This document shows positions 26,907-35,342 of a stretch of 37,714 nt of DNA, one piece after another; position 1 is the stretch's first letter; each line of letters opens with the position of its first letter. Made by a program: the position numbers and the translations under genes. The notes under the pieces were generated by a model, which saw only the letters and a list, made by a program, of their open reading frames with translations, ran no database searches and was not told the DNA's origin. Origin of the DNA: Bacillota bacterium (lineage in GTDB: Bacteria; Bacillota; Sulfobacillia; JAIMAT01); contig JASBVM010000010.1 of assembly GCA_029961055.1 (NCBI GenBank), positions 1-37,714 on the forward strand, read 5' to 3'.

Positions 26907-26964
26907 GATGTGAGATGCGACCTCCCGAGCAGCTTCTGGCTTCAGGAGGCCCAGTTCTCACATC
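26907..26964 (-). promoter_or_regulatory. Long inverted repeat in the cytochrome leader
   Basis: A perfect 9-base dyad GATGTGAGA/TCTCACATC (26907-26915 with 26956-26964) encloses a second pairing CCTCC/GGAGG (26921-26925 with 26945-26949). It lies 15 to 72 bases upstream of the start, next to an AT-rich patch (26962-26995) that probably holds the promoter, though I see no clear -35/-10 pair. It could be a regulator site or a structured leader. Confidence 0.4.
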
Positions 26965-27045
26965 TTATTCAATCGTTGCTTTGAATTCTCCTTCCCCGCG
27001 GGTCGCTTGCGCCCCCATGCGACGCGCTCTCCCAGCCCGCCGCTA

Positions 27046-28224
27046 TCACGACCCTGTCCGGAAGTCGGCCGGCCGCTCCGTGGTCCCCAAGAGCTTCCAC
27101 TCCACGCCCTGGGCGATCCGCTCCGCCGCACGCCCGTCCCCGAAGGGGTTGGACGCCTCCGCCGACCGGCGCCAGGCCTCCGGGTCGGCCAGCAGGCGGT
27201 CGAGGACTCGCCGGATGCCGGGGTAGTCGTTCCCGGCCAGGTGGACGGTGCCCGCCTCCACCCCCTCGGGGCGCTCGCTGACCTGGCGCGCAAGGACCAC
27301 CGGCGTGTGGAGCGACGGGGCTTCCTCCTGGATGCCGCCGGAGTCGGTGACGATCACGTGGGCGCGCCGCATCAACTGGGCCCAGACGCCGTATGGCTGG
27401 GGCTCGATCAGGCGGACCCGCTGCCGGCCGGCCGTTCCGCGGCGGACGGCCTCCTGGACGATCGGATTGGGGTGGACGGAATAGAGGACCAGCACGTCGG
27501 GATGCGCCTGGGCCGAGTCGGCCACGGCGCGGGCCACTTCCTCGATCGCTCCGTCCCAGCTCTCCCGCCGGTGGGTTTCGGCCAGGACCAGGCGGCCCTG
27601 CCAGCCGTCCGAGAGCTTCCCGGCGGCGGCGATCTCGTCCGCCGCGGGATGCTCCACCGTCCAGAGGAGCGCGTCGATGGCCGTGTTGCCCGTGACCAGG
27701 ATGCCTTCCGGGGCGATTCCCTCGCGGAGCAGGTTCTCCCGCGCCCGGGCGGTGGGGGCGAAGTGGAGGCTGGAGAGGTGGTCGGTCAGCAGCCGGTTGG
27801 CTTCCTCGGGGAAGGGGGCGTCCAGCCGGAAGCTCCGCAGGCCCGCCTCGACGTGGCCCACCGGGATCCGGCGGTAGAAGGCGGCCAGCGCCCCTGCCAG
27901 GGTGGTCGTGGTGTCGCCGTGGACCAGCACCAGGTCGGGGTCCCAGCGCCCCAGCTCGGCATGGAGACGGAGCAGGGCGCGCGACGTCAACTCCTCCAGC
28001 GGCTGGCCCGGCTGCATCAGGCCCAGGTCGGCATCGGCCGTCAGGCCGAACTGCTCCATCACCTGGTCCAGCAGCTCCCGGTGCTGGGCGGTGAGGAGCA
28101 CGCGCACGTCGAGGCCGGGACGCCCGGAGAGCGCCCGCACCACCGGGGCCATCTTGATCGCCTCGGGGCGGGTGCCGAAGATGCAGACGACACGCTTCTC
28201 CCGTCGCTCGCGCTCGGCCGGCAA
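27046..28224 (-). CDS. wecB: UDP-N-acetylglucosamine 2-epimerase (non-hydrolysing)
   Basis: Converts UDP-GlcNAc to UDP-ManNAc for teichoic acid or other secondary wall polymers (MnaA/WecB). The 392 residues show VCIFGTRPEAIKMAPVV (13-29), HGDTTTTLAGALAAFY, HVEAGLRSF and the nucleotide-binding VIVTDSGGIQEEAPSL near 290-305. TTG at 28224 is the only start that leaves the family N-terminus whole; its ribosome site is poor, and the wecA stop is only 6 bases away, suggesting coupling. Together with the upstream transferase it commits UDP-GlcNAc to wall polymer synthesis. Confidence 0.94.
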   Translation of the reverse strand: MPAERERREKRVVCIFGTRPEAIKMAPVVRALSGRPGLDVRVLLTAQHRELLDQVMEQFGLTADADLGLMQPGQPLEELTSRALLRLHAELGRWDPDLVLVHGDTTTTLAGALAAFYRRIPVGHVEAGLRSFRLDAPFPEEANRLLTDHLSSLHFAPTARARENLLREGIAPEGILVTGNTAIDALLWTVEHPAADEIAAAGKLSDGWQGRLVLAETHRRESWDGAIEEVARAVADSAQAHPDVLVLYSVHPNPIVQEAVRRGTAGRQRVRLIEPQPYGVWAQLMRRAHVIVTDSGGIQEEAPSLHTPVVLARQVSERPEGVEAGTVHLAGNDYPGIRRVLDRLLADPEAWRRSAEASNPFGDGRAAERIAQGVEWKLLGTTERPADFRTGS

Positions 28225-28230
28225 CGCTGC

Positions 28231-29412
28231 TCAGAGCCCCGCCTGGTGGTGGGGCGGCACGCCCGCTCGCGTCCCCGCCGGCTTGCCCACCGGAGCCGGT
28301 CCCCTGGGCGCGGTCTCCGCACGCGTGCCGGACGGGTCGGAAGCCTGCCCTGCCCCCGCCGCCTTCCGGTCCGTCGTCTCGAGGAGGCCGAATGTCCGCG
28401 CGGCGTAGACCAGGGAGATCGCCAGGAAGGCGAAGATGAAGAAGCCGACCCAGAGGGTGGCCTCGCTGATGGCGATGGCTCCCACGCCCAGCCAGCCGGT
28501 CACCATGTAGAGGAGGAGCACCGCCTCGCGCTGGCTGAGGCCCATGGCCAGCAGCCGGTGGTGGAGGTGGTCCCGGTCGGCGGTGCCGATCGACTGGTGA
28601 CGCCGCGCCCGGCGAACGATGGCGAAGGCCGTGTCCAGGATGGGCACGCCCAGGGCCAGGGTGGGCACGGCAAGGGCCACGGCCGCGGCGCCCTTGGCCA
28701 TGCCCTGGACGGCGGTGGTGGCCAGGGTGAAGCCCAGGAAGAGCGCCCCCGCGTCACCCATGAAGATCTTGGCGGGCGGGAAGTTGTAAGGAAGGAAGCC
28801 CAGCGTGGCTCCCATCAGCGCCGCGGCCCCCATCACCGCCACCGGCTCCTGATGCGACTGGATGGCTCCCAGGAGCATGGTGCCCGATACGATGGCCGTG
28901 ATGCCGGCGGCCAGCCCGTCCAGGCCGTCGGCAAGGTTGATCACGTTCATCACCGCCACCAGCCAGACCATCGTCAGCGGGGCGCCCCACCAGCCCAAAT
29001 GCCAGAAGTCGGCGCCGAAAGGATCCTTCAGGTAGGTGATCCGCAGCCCGCCCCAGGTGACGGTGACCAGCGCCACCCCCACCTGGCAGAGGAGCTTCAG
29101 CCAGGCAGGCATCCGGAAGAGGTCGTCGATCAACCCCACCAGAAGGATCAGCACGCCCCCGGCGATGAAGCCGCGGAAGAGGGGATCCTGCGCATGGCCG
29201 CCCGCCACCAGGGAAAGAATGACGGCGAGGCCGATCGCCAGCCCGCCCAGGTAGGGCACCGGCTGCGTGTGGACGCTCCGCCGGTTGGGGCGGTCCAGGG
29301 CACCGGTCGCCAGGGCGAGGCGCCGCATCAGCGGCGTGGCACCCAGGCTGACGGCGAAGGCGACCACCAGCACGATCCAGAAGCGCTGGTTCAGCAGATC
29401 CCCGAGCGGCAC
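28231..29412 (-). CDS. tagO: Undecaprenyl-phosphate N-acetylglucosaminyl 1-phosphate transferase
   Basis: Membrane enzyme starting lipid-linked polymer synthesis (TagO/WecA/MraY superfamily). The 393-residue protein has about ten or eleven hydrophobic helices. Catalytic motifs are visible: the DD pair in VGLIDDLFRMP, NVINLADGLDGLAAG, and HLHHRLLAMGLS on the cytoplasmic side; the C-terminal 45 residues are a disordered Pro/Gly/Ala tail. I place the start at GTG 29412 with GGAGG 8 bases upstream; the ATG nine codons earlier has none. Pairs with wecB just downstream. Confidence 0.93.
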   Translation of the reverse strand: MPLGDLLNQRFWIVLVVAFAVSLGATPLMRRLALATGALDRPNRRSVHTQPVPYLGGLAIGLAVILSLVAGGHAQDPLFRGFIAGGVLILLVGLIDDLFRMPAWLKLLCQVGVALVTVTWGGLRITYLKDPFGADFWHLGWWGAPLTMVWLVAVMNVINLADGLDGLAAGITAIVSGTMLLGAIQSHQEPVAVMGAAALMGATLGFLPYNFPPAKIFMGDAGALFLGFTLATTAVQGMAKGAAAVALAVPTLALGVPILDTAFAIVRRARRHQSIGTADRDHLHHRLLAMGLSQREAVLLLYMVTGWLGVGAIAISEATLWVGFFIFAFLAISLVYAARTFGLLETTDRKAAGAGQASDPSGTRAETAPRGPAPVGKPAGTRAGVPPHHQAGL

Positions 29413-29463
29413 AGCTTGCACCTCCGGCACACGGCCCATTCTAGACCAGCCGCAGGGCGCGCG

Positions 29464-29799
29464 TCAGGTTCCGGCTCCTGGACGCTCGTCCAGCCGCAGG
29501 TAGCCCTTGCGGATCAGCTTCTCCACGTGCCGGGCGAGCGACTGGTCGATGTCGACGCCCATCTCGTCCTCCAGGACAAACATCATGGTGACCGCCGTCT
29601 GGGCGACGTCCAGCAGCTCCTCGCTGATGGCGCGGGCCACCTCAAGGGAGTCGCGGCGCTCCTGCTCGCCGCTCATGGCCCGGTACTTCCCGATGGCCTG
29701 GCTCAGCTCGCCCGCTTCCTCCATCAGCTTGAGCGCGGTCGATTCGAGCGTCGGCCGGAGGTTGTTCAGGCGGGGGAGGGCGATGGTCTTGGTCTCCAT
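29464..29799 (-). CDS. MazG-like nucleotide pyrophosphohydrolase
   Basis: A 111-residue all-helical protein with the MazG/dUTPase-like metal site: KLMEEAGELSQAIG (about 24-37) supplies the EExxE set and ISEELLDVAQTAVTMM (58-73) the ExxD set. Such proteins hydrolyse the pyrophosphate bond of (often non-canonical) nucleoside triphosphates; the substrate here cannot be told. ATG one base after the rpiB stop, with GGAGG 12 bases upstream in rpiB, so it belongs to the ywlE-rpiB transcript. Confidence 0.85.
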   Translation of the reverse strand: METKTIALPRLNNLRPTLESTALKLMEEAGELSQAIGKYRAMSGEQERRDSLEVARAISEELLDVAQTAVTMMFVLEDEMGVDIDQSLARHVEKLIRKGYLRLDERPGAGT

Positions 29800-29800
29800 C

Positions 29801-30256
29801 TCAGCGCGACGCCTCCCGGCTGGCGTCGAGCTCGTCCACCTTGGCGACGCGCCGCGCGTGGCGTCCCCCGGCGAAGGAAGCGGACATCCAGATCCCCACG
29901 ATCTCCTCCGCCACGCCCGGCCCCAGCACCCGCCCGCCGAGGCAGAGGACGTTGGCGTCGTTGTGTTCCCGAGAGAGGCGCGCCGTATAGGCGTCGTGGC
30001 AGAGTGCCGCGCGGACGCCGGGGACCTTGTTGGCCGTGATGCTCATGCCGATCCCGGTGCCGCAGACCAGCACGGCCCGGTCCACCTGCCCGCGCGCCAC
30101 CGCCTCCGCCACGGGGCGGGCGATGTCCGGGTAGTCGCAGGCTTCCTCCGAGTCCGTGCCGAAGTCGACCACCTGGTGGCCGGCCTGCTCCAGCCAGTGG
30201 CGCACCGCTTCCTTGAGGCGAAAACCGCCGTGGTCCGCACCCAGAGCCACCTTCAT
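29801..30256 (-). CDS. rpiB: Ribose-5-phosphate isomerase B
   Basis: Interconverts ribose-5-phosphate and ribulose-5-phosphate (pentose phosphate pathway). The 151 residues contain [13 protein letters not shown] with Asp8 and His9, the CDYPDIA section and the active-site [14 protein letters not shown] with Cys65, then [15 protein letters not shown]. The C-terminal REASR tail is short and ordinary. ATG overlaps the ywlE stop as ATGA and has GGAGG 8 bases upstream. In Bacillus the same neighbour pair is ywlE-ywlF. Confidence 0.96.
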   Translation of the reverse strand: MKVALGADHGGFRLKEAVRHWLEQAGHQVVDFGTDSEEACDYPDIARPVAEAVARGQVDRAVLVCGTGIGMSITANKVPGVRAALCHDAYTARLSREHNDANVLCLGGRVLGPGVAEEIVGIWMSASFAGGRHARRVAKVDELDASREASR

Positions 30257-30765
30257 GAGGAGCTCCTCCCTTCGCTCTCCAGACGCTCCACAAGACGCTC
30301 CGAGAGCCGCCGGAGCTGCGCGGCCACCCCCCGGTAGAGGCTGACGTCGGCGCCGACCGGGTCCGCCACCTCCAGCGTCTCCACCACGCCCTCCTCCTCG
30401 GCGGCGCGCCAGCCGTCGGGGTTGGCGTACTCGGCCAGGACGAAGCAGCGTTCACCCGCTTCCGGGAAGCGGCGGCGAAACTCGTCGCGCTGCCGGCGGG
30501 TCATGGTCAGGACCAGGTCGGCCCAGTCGGCCAGCTCCGCCGTGACCGGCCGGGAGCGGTGGCGTTCCAGCTCCTCCCTGGCCTCGGGGAGCACCTCGCG
30601 CGTCAGGCTCGCCGCCGGCGCGCCCTCCACCGCGTGCAGGCCCGCCGAGCGCACCTCCAGCCCCTCACCGCCCGCCCGGCGACGGATTAACGCCTCCGCC
30701 ATGGGGCTCCGGCAGGTGTTGCCGTCGCAGAGGACCAGCAGGTGGAGGCGCGGGCGGTCGCTCAT
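30253..30765 (-). CDS. ywlE: Low-molecular-weight phosphatase, YwlE-type protein-arginine phosphatase
   Basis: The P-loop CDGNTCRSP (Cys13 to Arg19, CX5R) and the general-acid VADPVGAD (about 133-140) place it in the LMW-PTP fold. The residue four after the catalytic Cys is Thr17; in Bacillus YwlE the equivalent Thr selects phospho-arginine, while tyrosine phosphatases have Ile or Leu. So it probably reverses McsB-type arginine phosphorylation; no mcsB lies in this window. 170 residues against about 150 in Bacillus. ATG with GGAGG 7 bases upstream. Confidence 0.92.
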   Translation of the reverse strand: MSDRPRLHLLVLCDGNTCRSPMAEALIRRRAGGEGLEVRSAGLHAVEGAPAASLTREVLPEAREELERHRSRPVTAELADWADLVLTMTRRQRDEFRRRFPEAGERCFVLAEYANPDGWRAAEEEGVVETLEVADPVGADVSLYRGVAAQLRRLSERLVERLESEGRSSS

Positions 30766-30813
30766 GGTGTCACCTCCGTCGTCTCCGCCGTCCTCCGGCG
30801 CCGAGGCTCGCCC

Positions 30814-31623
30814 TTACCCGGGCTGACCGGCGTCCCGGGTCAGGGTCAGGAGCGCCTCCCTCCTCTCGTCGGGCCGGCTCAGCCAGGCGATCCGGCCGGG
30901 ATCGGCCGCGCCGAGGGGGTACATGGGTCGGCCCTGCTCCAGGCCCAGCGCCCGGAGATCTCGCGGCGGCAACGCGCGCGGATCGGGCAGGCGGGTGTAA
31001 TGGGGGTTCTCCACCCACTCCATCTCGCCGTCTTCTTCCAGCTCGTAGTAGGCCGCGCCGTGCGCGCGGGCGTAGGGCCGGTAATCGGAGGCGAAGGAGG
31101 CGTCGACCCAGTTGGCCATCGCCAGCGGGCCCGGGCCCGGGTTGATGGTGACGTGCCCGTAGCCCGGAGGCATGACCACGACGTCGCCCGGTCCGGCGTC
31201 GACGATCACCACGTCCTCCAGCTCGTCGTCGCCGGCGCCCCGCTTCTGCAGCAGGAAGTGCGCCCGCCCGTAGAGCACCTGATAGACCTCCGGATAGGCG
31301 AGGCGCCCTCCCGGCGGGAGCGGGTGGTAGTGCCCGTAGGTCTTGACCGGCTCCTGGCCGAGCCGCGCGTCGACCAGCACGGTGACGTCGTAGCGCACCC
31401 CGGCTGCGCGGATCCGCTCGGCTTCCTCGTCGCGCGCCAAGCCCCGGTACATGAAGTAGAGCTCCTCCGGGCCGCCCGCCCGGGGATCGCGCAGGACCTC
31501 CCGCATCGCCTCCAGCCGCCGGACGTCCGGTTCGACGGGCCTGACGCCCGGACCGAAGGAAAGCCTCCCCGTCTCCTCGTCCAGGCTCAGAGGAAGCCCT
31601 GCCACCGGCTCCAGATCGACCAC
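30814..31623 (-). CDS. Cupin-type (archaeal-like) glucose-6-phosphate isomerase
   Basis: Interconverts glucose-6-P and fructose-6-P with a metal-dependent cupin fold unrelated to the common Pgi. The core shows VTVLVDARLGQEPVKTYGHYHP, where GHYHP supplies two His ligands, YPEVYQVLYGRAHFLLQK with the Glu ligand, and GDVVVMPPGYGHVTINPG with the third His. I chose GTG at 31623 (GGAGG 10 bases upstream), giving 269 residues; an ATG at 31692 overlapping the ywlC stop would add 23 low-complexity residues. Archaeal-type PGI is patchy in bacteria, so lateral gain is possible. Inserted between ywlC and ywlE. Confidence 0.88.
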   Translation of the reverse strand: MVDLEPVAGLPLSLDEETGRLSFGPGVRPVEPDVRRLEAMREVLRDPRAGGPEELYFMYRGLARDEEAERIRAAGVRYDVTVLVDARLGQEPVKTYGHYHPLPPGGRLAYPEVYQVLYGRAHFLLQKRGAGDDELEDVVIVDAGPGDVVVMPPGYGHVTINPGPGPLAMANWVDASFASDYRPYARAHGAAYYELEEDGEMEWVENPHYTRLPDPRALPPRDLRALGLEQGRPMYPLGAADPGRIAWLSRPDERREALLTLTRDAGQPG

Positions 31624-31691
31624 CGCCTGTCCACCTCCCGTCGCTGCTCCGCCGCGCCCGGCGGGCCTCTCCCCGGGGCCCGCTCCGCGCA

Positions 31692-32771
31692 TCAGCAGTC
31701 GATGATCCGGCTGGCGGCGCGGCTGAGCCGCTCGGCCACGGCCAAGCCCAGCCCCTCGGCCGGCGGCGCCTCGGCCACGATGGCCGCCGCGCCCGTCCGC
31801 TCCGCCTCCCGCAACGCCCGGAAGAGCCTGGTCGCCCAGGCGGACGGGTCGGCCCGCGGGCCGAGGTCGAGGCGAAAGTCGGCATCATAGTATCCCATGC
31901 TCTCCCGCGGGGCGATGACGGCCACCCGGCCGCCGCCGGTCCGCAGCCTCCGGATCAGCTCCGCCGTCGTCTCCCGTACCCTCGCCTCCTCGCCCCGGAC
32001 CAGGTAGAGCGGCACCCGCGGCGCGTAATGCCGGTACTTCATCCCGGGCGCCCGGGGGCGGAAGCTACCTGCCTCGGTCTCCGCGTCGCGCCCCGCCGCG
32101 GGGCTCCCGTCCCGGCCCAGCTGGCGCAGGATGGCGCGGTCGATCTCCAGGCCGGGCAACCAGCGCCGCAGCTCCTCGACCGCCAGGCCGCCCACGCGCA
32201 GCACCAGAGGCGGGCTGCCGGTCAGGTCGACCACCGTGGACTCCACGCCGATGCGGCAGGGGCCGCCGTCCAGCACGGCGTCGATCCGGCCGTCCAGGTC
32301 GGCCAGCACGTCCTCGGCCGTGGTGGGGCTGGGCCGGCCGGAACGGTTGGCGCTGGGCGCGGCCACCGGCCGTCCCGTCGCCCGCAGGAGCGCCCGGGCC
32401 ACCGGGTGGTCGGGCATCCGAACCCCCACCGTCTCCAGGCCCGCCGTCACCTCGTCCGCCACCGCCGCCTTCCTGGGCAGAACCAGCGTCAGCGGCCCCG
32501 GCCAGAAGCGCCGCGCCAGCTCCAGCGCCGTCTCCGTCGGCTCGGCCGCCTCGCCGAGCGCCTCCAGGTCGGCCACGTGGACGATCAGAGGGTTGTCCGA
32601 GGGGCGCCCCTTGGCGGCGAAGATGGCGCGCACCGCCTCCGGATTGGTGGCGTCCGCTCCCAGCCCGTAGACGGTCTCGGTCGGGAAGGCCACCAGGCCG
32701 CCGCGGCGGAGGATGGACGCGGCCAGCCGGATCTCCTCTTCGTTTCGCCCGGAAAGGCGTCGCGTCTCCAC
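31692..32771 (-). CDS. ywlC: L-threonylcarbamoyladenylate synthase, Sua5 type
   Basis: Makes threonylcarbamoyl-AMP for the t6A37 tRNA modification. The YrdC domain (about 15-205) has VAFPTETVYGLGADA, IFAAKGRPSDNPLIVHV and RMPDHPVARALL plus PVAAPSANRSGRPSPT; the C-terminal Sua5 domain (about 240-359) starts with the linker FRPRAPGMKYRHYAP, which closes over the active site. I prefer GTG at 32771 with GGGGGTGAG upstream; a GTG at 32804 would overlap prmC by 29 bases and has no ribosome site. Follows prmC as in Bacillus, but spoIIR is missing between them. Confidence 0.93.
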   Translation of the reverse strand: METRRLSGRNEEEIRLAASILRRGGLVAFPTETVYGLGADATNPEAVRAIFAAKGRPSDNPLIVHVADLEALGEAAEPTETALELARRFWPGPLTLVLPRKAAVADEVTAGLETVGVRMPDHPVARALLRATGRPVAAPSANRSGRPSPTTAEDVLADLDGRIDAVLDGGPCRIGVESTVVDLTGSPPLVLRVGGLAVEELRRWLPGLEIDRAILRQLGRDGSPAAGRDAETEAGSFRPRAPGMKYRHYAPRVPLYLVRGEEARVRETTAELIRRLRTGGGRVAVIAPRESMGYYDADFRLDLGPRADPSAWATRLFRALREAERTGAAAIVAEAPPAEGLGLAVAERLSRAASRIIDC

Positions 32772-32775
32772 CCGC

Positions 32776-33783
32776 TCACCCCCGTCCCCGTCCCGCTCCC
32801 TCACCGCCGGCCGCCGCGGGCAGCGCCGGACCGCCGGGCAGCCAGCGCGCCTCCACCCAGCGCGGCCGCCCGGCCAGATCCGCGCGTACCCGGACCTCCC
32901 GGTACCCGAGCCGGCCGACTGCGTCCGCCAGGCGCCAGGCGCCCGTCTCCCCCGACTCCATCACGAGGAAGGCCCCGGCCGCCAGCCACGGGCGGACGGC
33001 CGCCGCCCAGCGGCGGCCCGGGCCGATCCCGCCTTCGCCCGCGAGGAGGGCCCGTCGCGGCTCGCGGCGGACCTCCGGCGGCAGCTCGACCACCTCCGCC
33101 GGAGGCACGTACGGCGGGTTGGCCACGACCAGCGCCAGAAAGCGCGCCCGCTTTCCTCCCCGCCACCGGCCGCCGGCCCACCTGCAGGAGGGCCCGCCCG
33201 GGCGTCCGCGCACGAGGCCCGCCAGCCCTCGCGCCGCGTCCCCACCCAGGAAGCGCACCCGCCGGGCCACCCCGGACCGCTCCGCGTTCATCCGGGCGAC
33301 GGCCAGCGCGCCCGGCTCCGACTCCAGGGCCAGCACCCGCACCCGCGGCCCGCCGCGCAGGGCGAGCCCCACCGCCAGCGCGCCGCTTCCCGTTCCCAGG
33401 TCGAGCATCCAGCGGAATCCGTCCACCGCAGGCGCCCGCTGCGCCAGCTCCAGTGCCCTCTCGAGGAGCAGCTCGGTCTCCGGCCGCGGCACCAGCACCT
33501 GCCGGTTGACGCGAAGGGGAAAGCCCGCCCATTCGAGCCGTCCCACCAGCACCTGGAGCGGCTCGCCCGCCCGGCGCCGCTCCACGCGTTGCAGCACCGC
33601 CGATTCCCAAGCCCGGGGCAGCTCCGCCTCCGGATGGGCCAGCAGCCGCTCCACCGGCCACCCGCTGACGGACTGGAGCAGGAGGCGCGCCTCCAGCGCG
33701 GGCGCCTCGCTCCCCGCTTCGGCGAGCCTGCGGCGGGCCTGCAGCAGGAGCTCTCCCACCTTCACCCCCCGCGGTCCGCGCAT
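32776..33783 (-). CDS. prmC: Release factor glutamine methyltransferase PrmC
   Basis: Methylates the Gln of the GGQ motif in RF1 and RF2. The N-terminal helical domain (1-80) binds the release factor; PRPETELLLERAL is followed by the SAM site LDLGTGSGALAVGLAL (about 129-144) and the catalytic NPPYVPP. With 335 residues it is longer than usual (near 280-290): an extra Gly/Arg/Trp-rich insert lies just before NPPY (about 193-215) and a Gly/Ala tail closes it. ATG 33783 has GGAGG 9 bases upstream. Follows its substrate gene prfA. Confidence 0.92.
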   Translation of the reverse strand: MRGPRGVKVGELLLQARRRLAEAGSEAPALEARLLLQSVSGWPVERLLAHPEAELPRAWESAVLQRVERRRAGEPLQVLVGRLEWAGFPLRVNRQVLVPRPETELLLERALELAQRAPAVDGFRWMLDLGTGSGALAVGLALRGGPRVRVLALESEPGALAVARMNAERSGVARRVRFLGGDAARGLAGLVRGRPGGPSCRWAGGRWRGGKRARFLALVVANPPYVPPAEVVELPPEVRREPRRALLAGEGGIGPGRRWAAAVRPWLAAGAFLVMESGETGAWRLADAVGRLGYREVRVRADLAGRPRWVEARWLPGGPALPAAAGGEGAGRGRG

Positions 33784-33809
33784 CCGGCGTCGCCTCCACC
33801 CCGCGGGGC

Positions 33810-34880
33810 TCAGCGGAGCGCCTTCAGCCGCTCCGCGGTGAAATGCTCGACCAGCGGATCGATCAACGGGTCGAGGTCGCCGTCCAGGACGTCTTCCAGC
33901 CGGTAGAGCGTCAGGTTGATCCGGTGGTCGGTCACCCGCGACTGGGGGAAGTTGTACGTGCGGATCTTCTCGCTCCGCTCGCCGGTCCCCACCTGGGCGC
34001 GCCGCTCCGCCGCCTCGCGGCCGGCCTTCTCGCTCTCCTTCAGGTCAAGGAGCCGTGCGCGCAGGATCCGCAGCGCCCGCACCTTGTTCTTGTACTGGGA
34101 GCGCTCGTCCTGGCAGGTGACCACGATGCCGGTGGGCTTGTGGATCACCCGGATGGCCGTCTCCACCTTGTTGACGTTCTGGCCTCCGTGGCCCCCGGCA
34201 CGGTAGGTCTCGATCTCCAGCTCCTCGGGGTCGAGCTCCACCTCGACCTCCTCCGCCTCGGGCAGCACCGCGACGGTGGCGGTGGAGGTGTGGATCCGCC
34301 CCGCGGACTCGGTGACAGGGACGCGCTGGACGCGGTGGACACCGCTTTCGAACTTGAGGCGGCTGTACGCTCCCTCGGCCTCGATGGAGAGGATCACTTC
34401 CTTGTAACCGCCGATCCCCGTCTCATTGCTGGAGAGGACCTGCGCCTGCCAGCCGCGGCGCTCGGCGTAGCGCAGGTACATGCGCAGCAGGTCGGCCGCG
34501 AAGAGCGCAGCCTCGTCGCCGCCGGCCCCGGCACGGATCTCCAGGATCACGTTGCGCTCGTCGCGTGGATCGGGAGGAAGCAACATCCGTTCCAGCCGCT
34601 TCCGCGCCTCCTCGACCTCCCCGCGCAGCCGCCCGGACTCCGCCTCCAGCCAGGCGCGCTCGCCCTCGTCGCTTTCCGCCTCCAGCAGCGCCTCGGCCGT
34701 GGCCAGCTCGGCCCGGAGGCTCTCCAACCGGTCCGCCTCCTCCAGGATCCCCTCCAGTCGACCTCGCTCGCGCAAGACTTCCTGGAGGCGTCTGGGATCG
34801 GAGAGCAGAGAGGGATCCGTCAGGGCCCTCTCCAGCTCGGCGTAACGCGCTCGAACGCTTTCCAGCTCCCGCGCCTCCAT
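33810..34880 (-). CDS. prfA: Peptide chain release factor 1
   Basis: RF1 ends translation at UAA and UAG. The 356-residue product has the helical domain 1 (to about 105), [13 protein letters not shown], the codon-reading PVT (188-190) of the RF1 PxT type and the catalytic GGQ at 232-234 in [28 protein letters not shown] closes the fold. ATG 34880 has GGAGG 8 bases upstream; the longer in-frame reading before it is non-coding. PrmC, which methylates the GGQ Gln, follows 26 bases later. Confidence 0.97.
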   Translation of the reverse strand: MEARELESVRARYAELERALTDPSLLSDPRRLQEVLRERGRLEGILEEADRLESLRAELATAEALLEAESDEGERAWLEAESGRLRGEVEEARKRLERMLLPPDPRDERNVILEIRAGAGGDEAALFAADLLRMYLRYAERRGWQAQVLSSNETGIGGYKEVILSIEAEGAYSRLKFESGVHRVQRVPVTESAGRIHTSTATVAVLPEAEEVEVELDPEELEIETYRAGGHGGQNVNKVETAIRVIHKPTGIVVTCQDERSQYKNKVRALRILRARLLDLKESEKAGREAAERRAQVGTGERSEKIRTYNFPQSRVTDHRINLTLYRLEDVLDGDLDPLIDPLVEHFTAERLKALR

Positions 34881-34938
34881 GGGCTCCACCTCCCTCCCGT
34901 CCGCCGTCCGGCCGCCACCGCCGCCCCCGAGAGGCGAC

Positions 34939-34965
34939 AAAAAGGGCAGAGCCCCCGCTCTGCCC
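34939..34965 (-). terminator. Intrinsic terminator after rpmE
   Basis: A perfect 9-base stem GGGCAGAGC/GCTCTGCCC with a 4-base loop (34944-34965) is followed on the minus strand by five T residues (34943-34939). It lies 12 bases after rpmE and 58 before prfA, so prfA must depend on readthrough or its own promoter. Confidence 0.93.
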
Positions 34966-34977
34966 GCCGCACCCCTG

Positions 34978-35199
34978 CTAGCGCTGCGCCGTGCCTGCGT
35001 ACTTCCTCCGGAAGCGCTCCACGCGGCCGCCGGTGTCCACGATCCGCTGCTGGCCGGTGAAGAACGGGTGGCAGCGTCGGCAGACCTCCACGTGCATCTC
35101 CTTCTTGGTCGAGCCGACCTCGTAGACGGCACCGCAGGAGCAGATGATGCGCGCCTTCTCATACCAGGTCGGATGGATCTCCGGCTTCATTTCTCCCAT
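34978..35199 (-). CDS. rpmE: 50S ribosomal protein L31 (zinc-binding form)
   Basis: A 73-residue ribosomal protein with the four zinc cysteines of the C-plus type: CSC at 20-22 and CRRC at 40-43, plus [20 protein letters not shown], a family hallmark. Zinc-dependent L31 is usually replaced by a zinc-free paralogue under Zur control in starvation. ATG at 35199 has GGAG 8 bases upstream; a second ATG three codons in lacks spacing. Lies directly after rho as in most Bacillota. Confidence 0.97.
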   Translation of the reverse strand: MGEMKPEIHPTWYEKARIICSCGAVYEVGSTKKEMHVEVCRRCHPFFTGQQRIVDTGGRVERFRRKYAGTAQR

Positions 35200-35262
35200 A
35201 CCACCTTCTCCGCGGTTCCCTGGCGGCCGGGCTCCGGTCCGGGCGCCCTGCGCGCTTCCCGA

Positions 35263-35279
35263 TCGCGCCCGGAGCGCCT
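35263..35279 (-). promoter_or_regulatory. Hairpin in the rpmE leader
   Basis: A perfect 6-base stem GGAGCG/CGCTCC with a 5-base loop, extended by three more pairs past one mismatch, lies about 65 bases upstream of rpmE and downstream of its likely promoter. It could be an autoregulatory L31 site, as structured L31 leaders are known in several phyla; I cannot match it to one. Confidence 0.3.
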
Positions 35280-35308
35280 GACGCTCCCGGCCCAGGCGGA
35301 CGGCAGGT

Positions 35309-35338
35309 AGTCTAGCACAAGGAAGCCGGGGCTGTCTC
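35309..35338 (-). promoter_or_regulatory. Candidate rpmE promoter
   Basis: GAGACA (35338-35333), 18 bases, then TAGACT (35314-35309) preceded by TGC, an extended -10. The 10-mer TGCTAGACTA here recurs exactly in the rho leader (36818-36809), which supports a shared promoter element. Confidence 0.4.
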
Positions 35339-35342
35339 GAGC

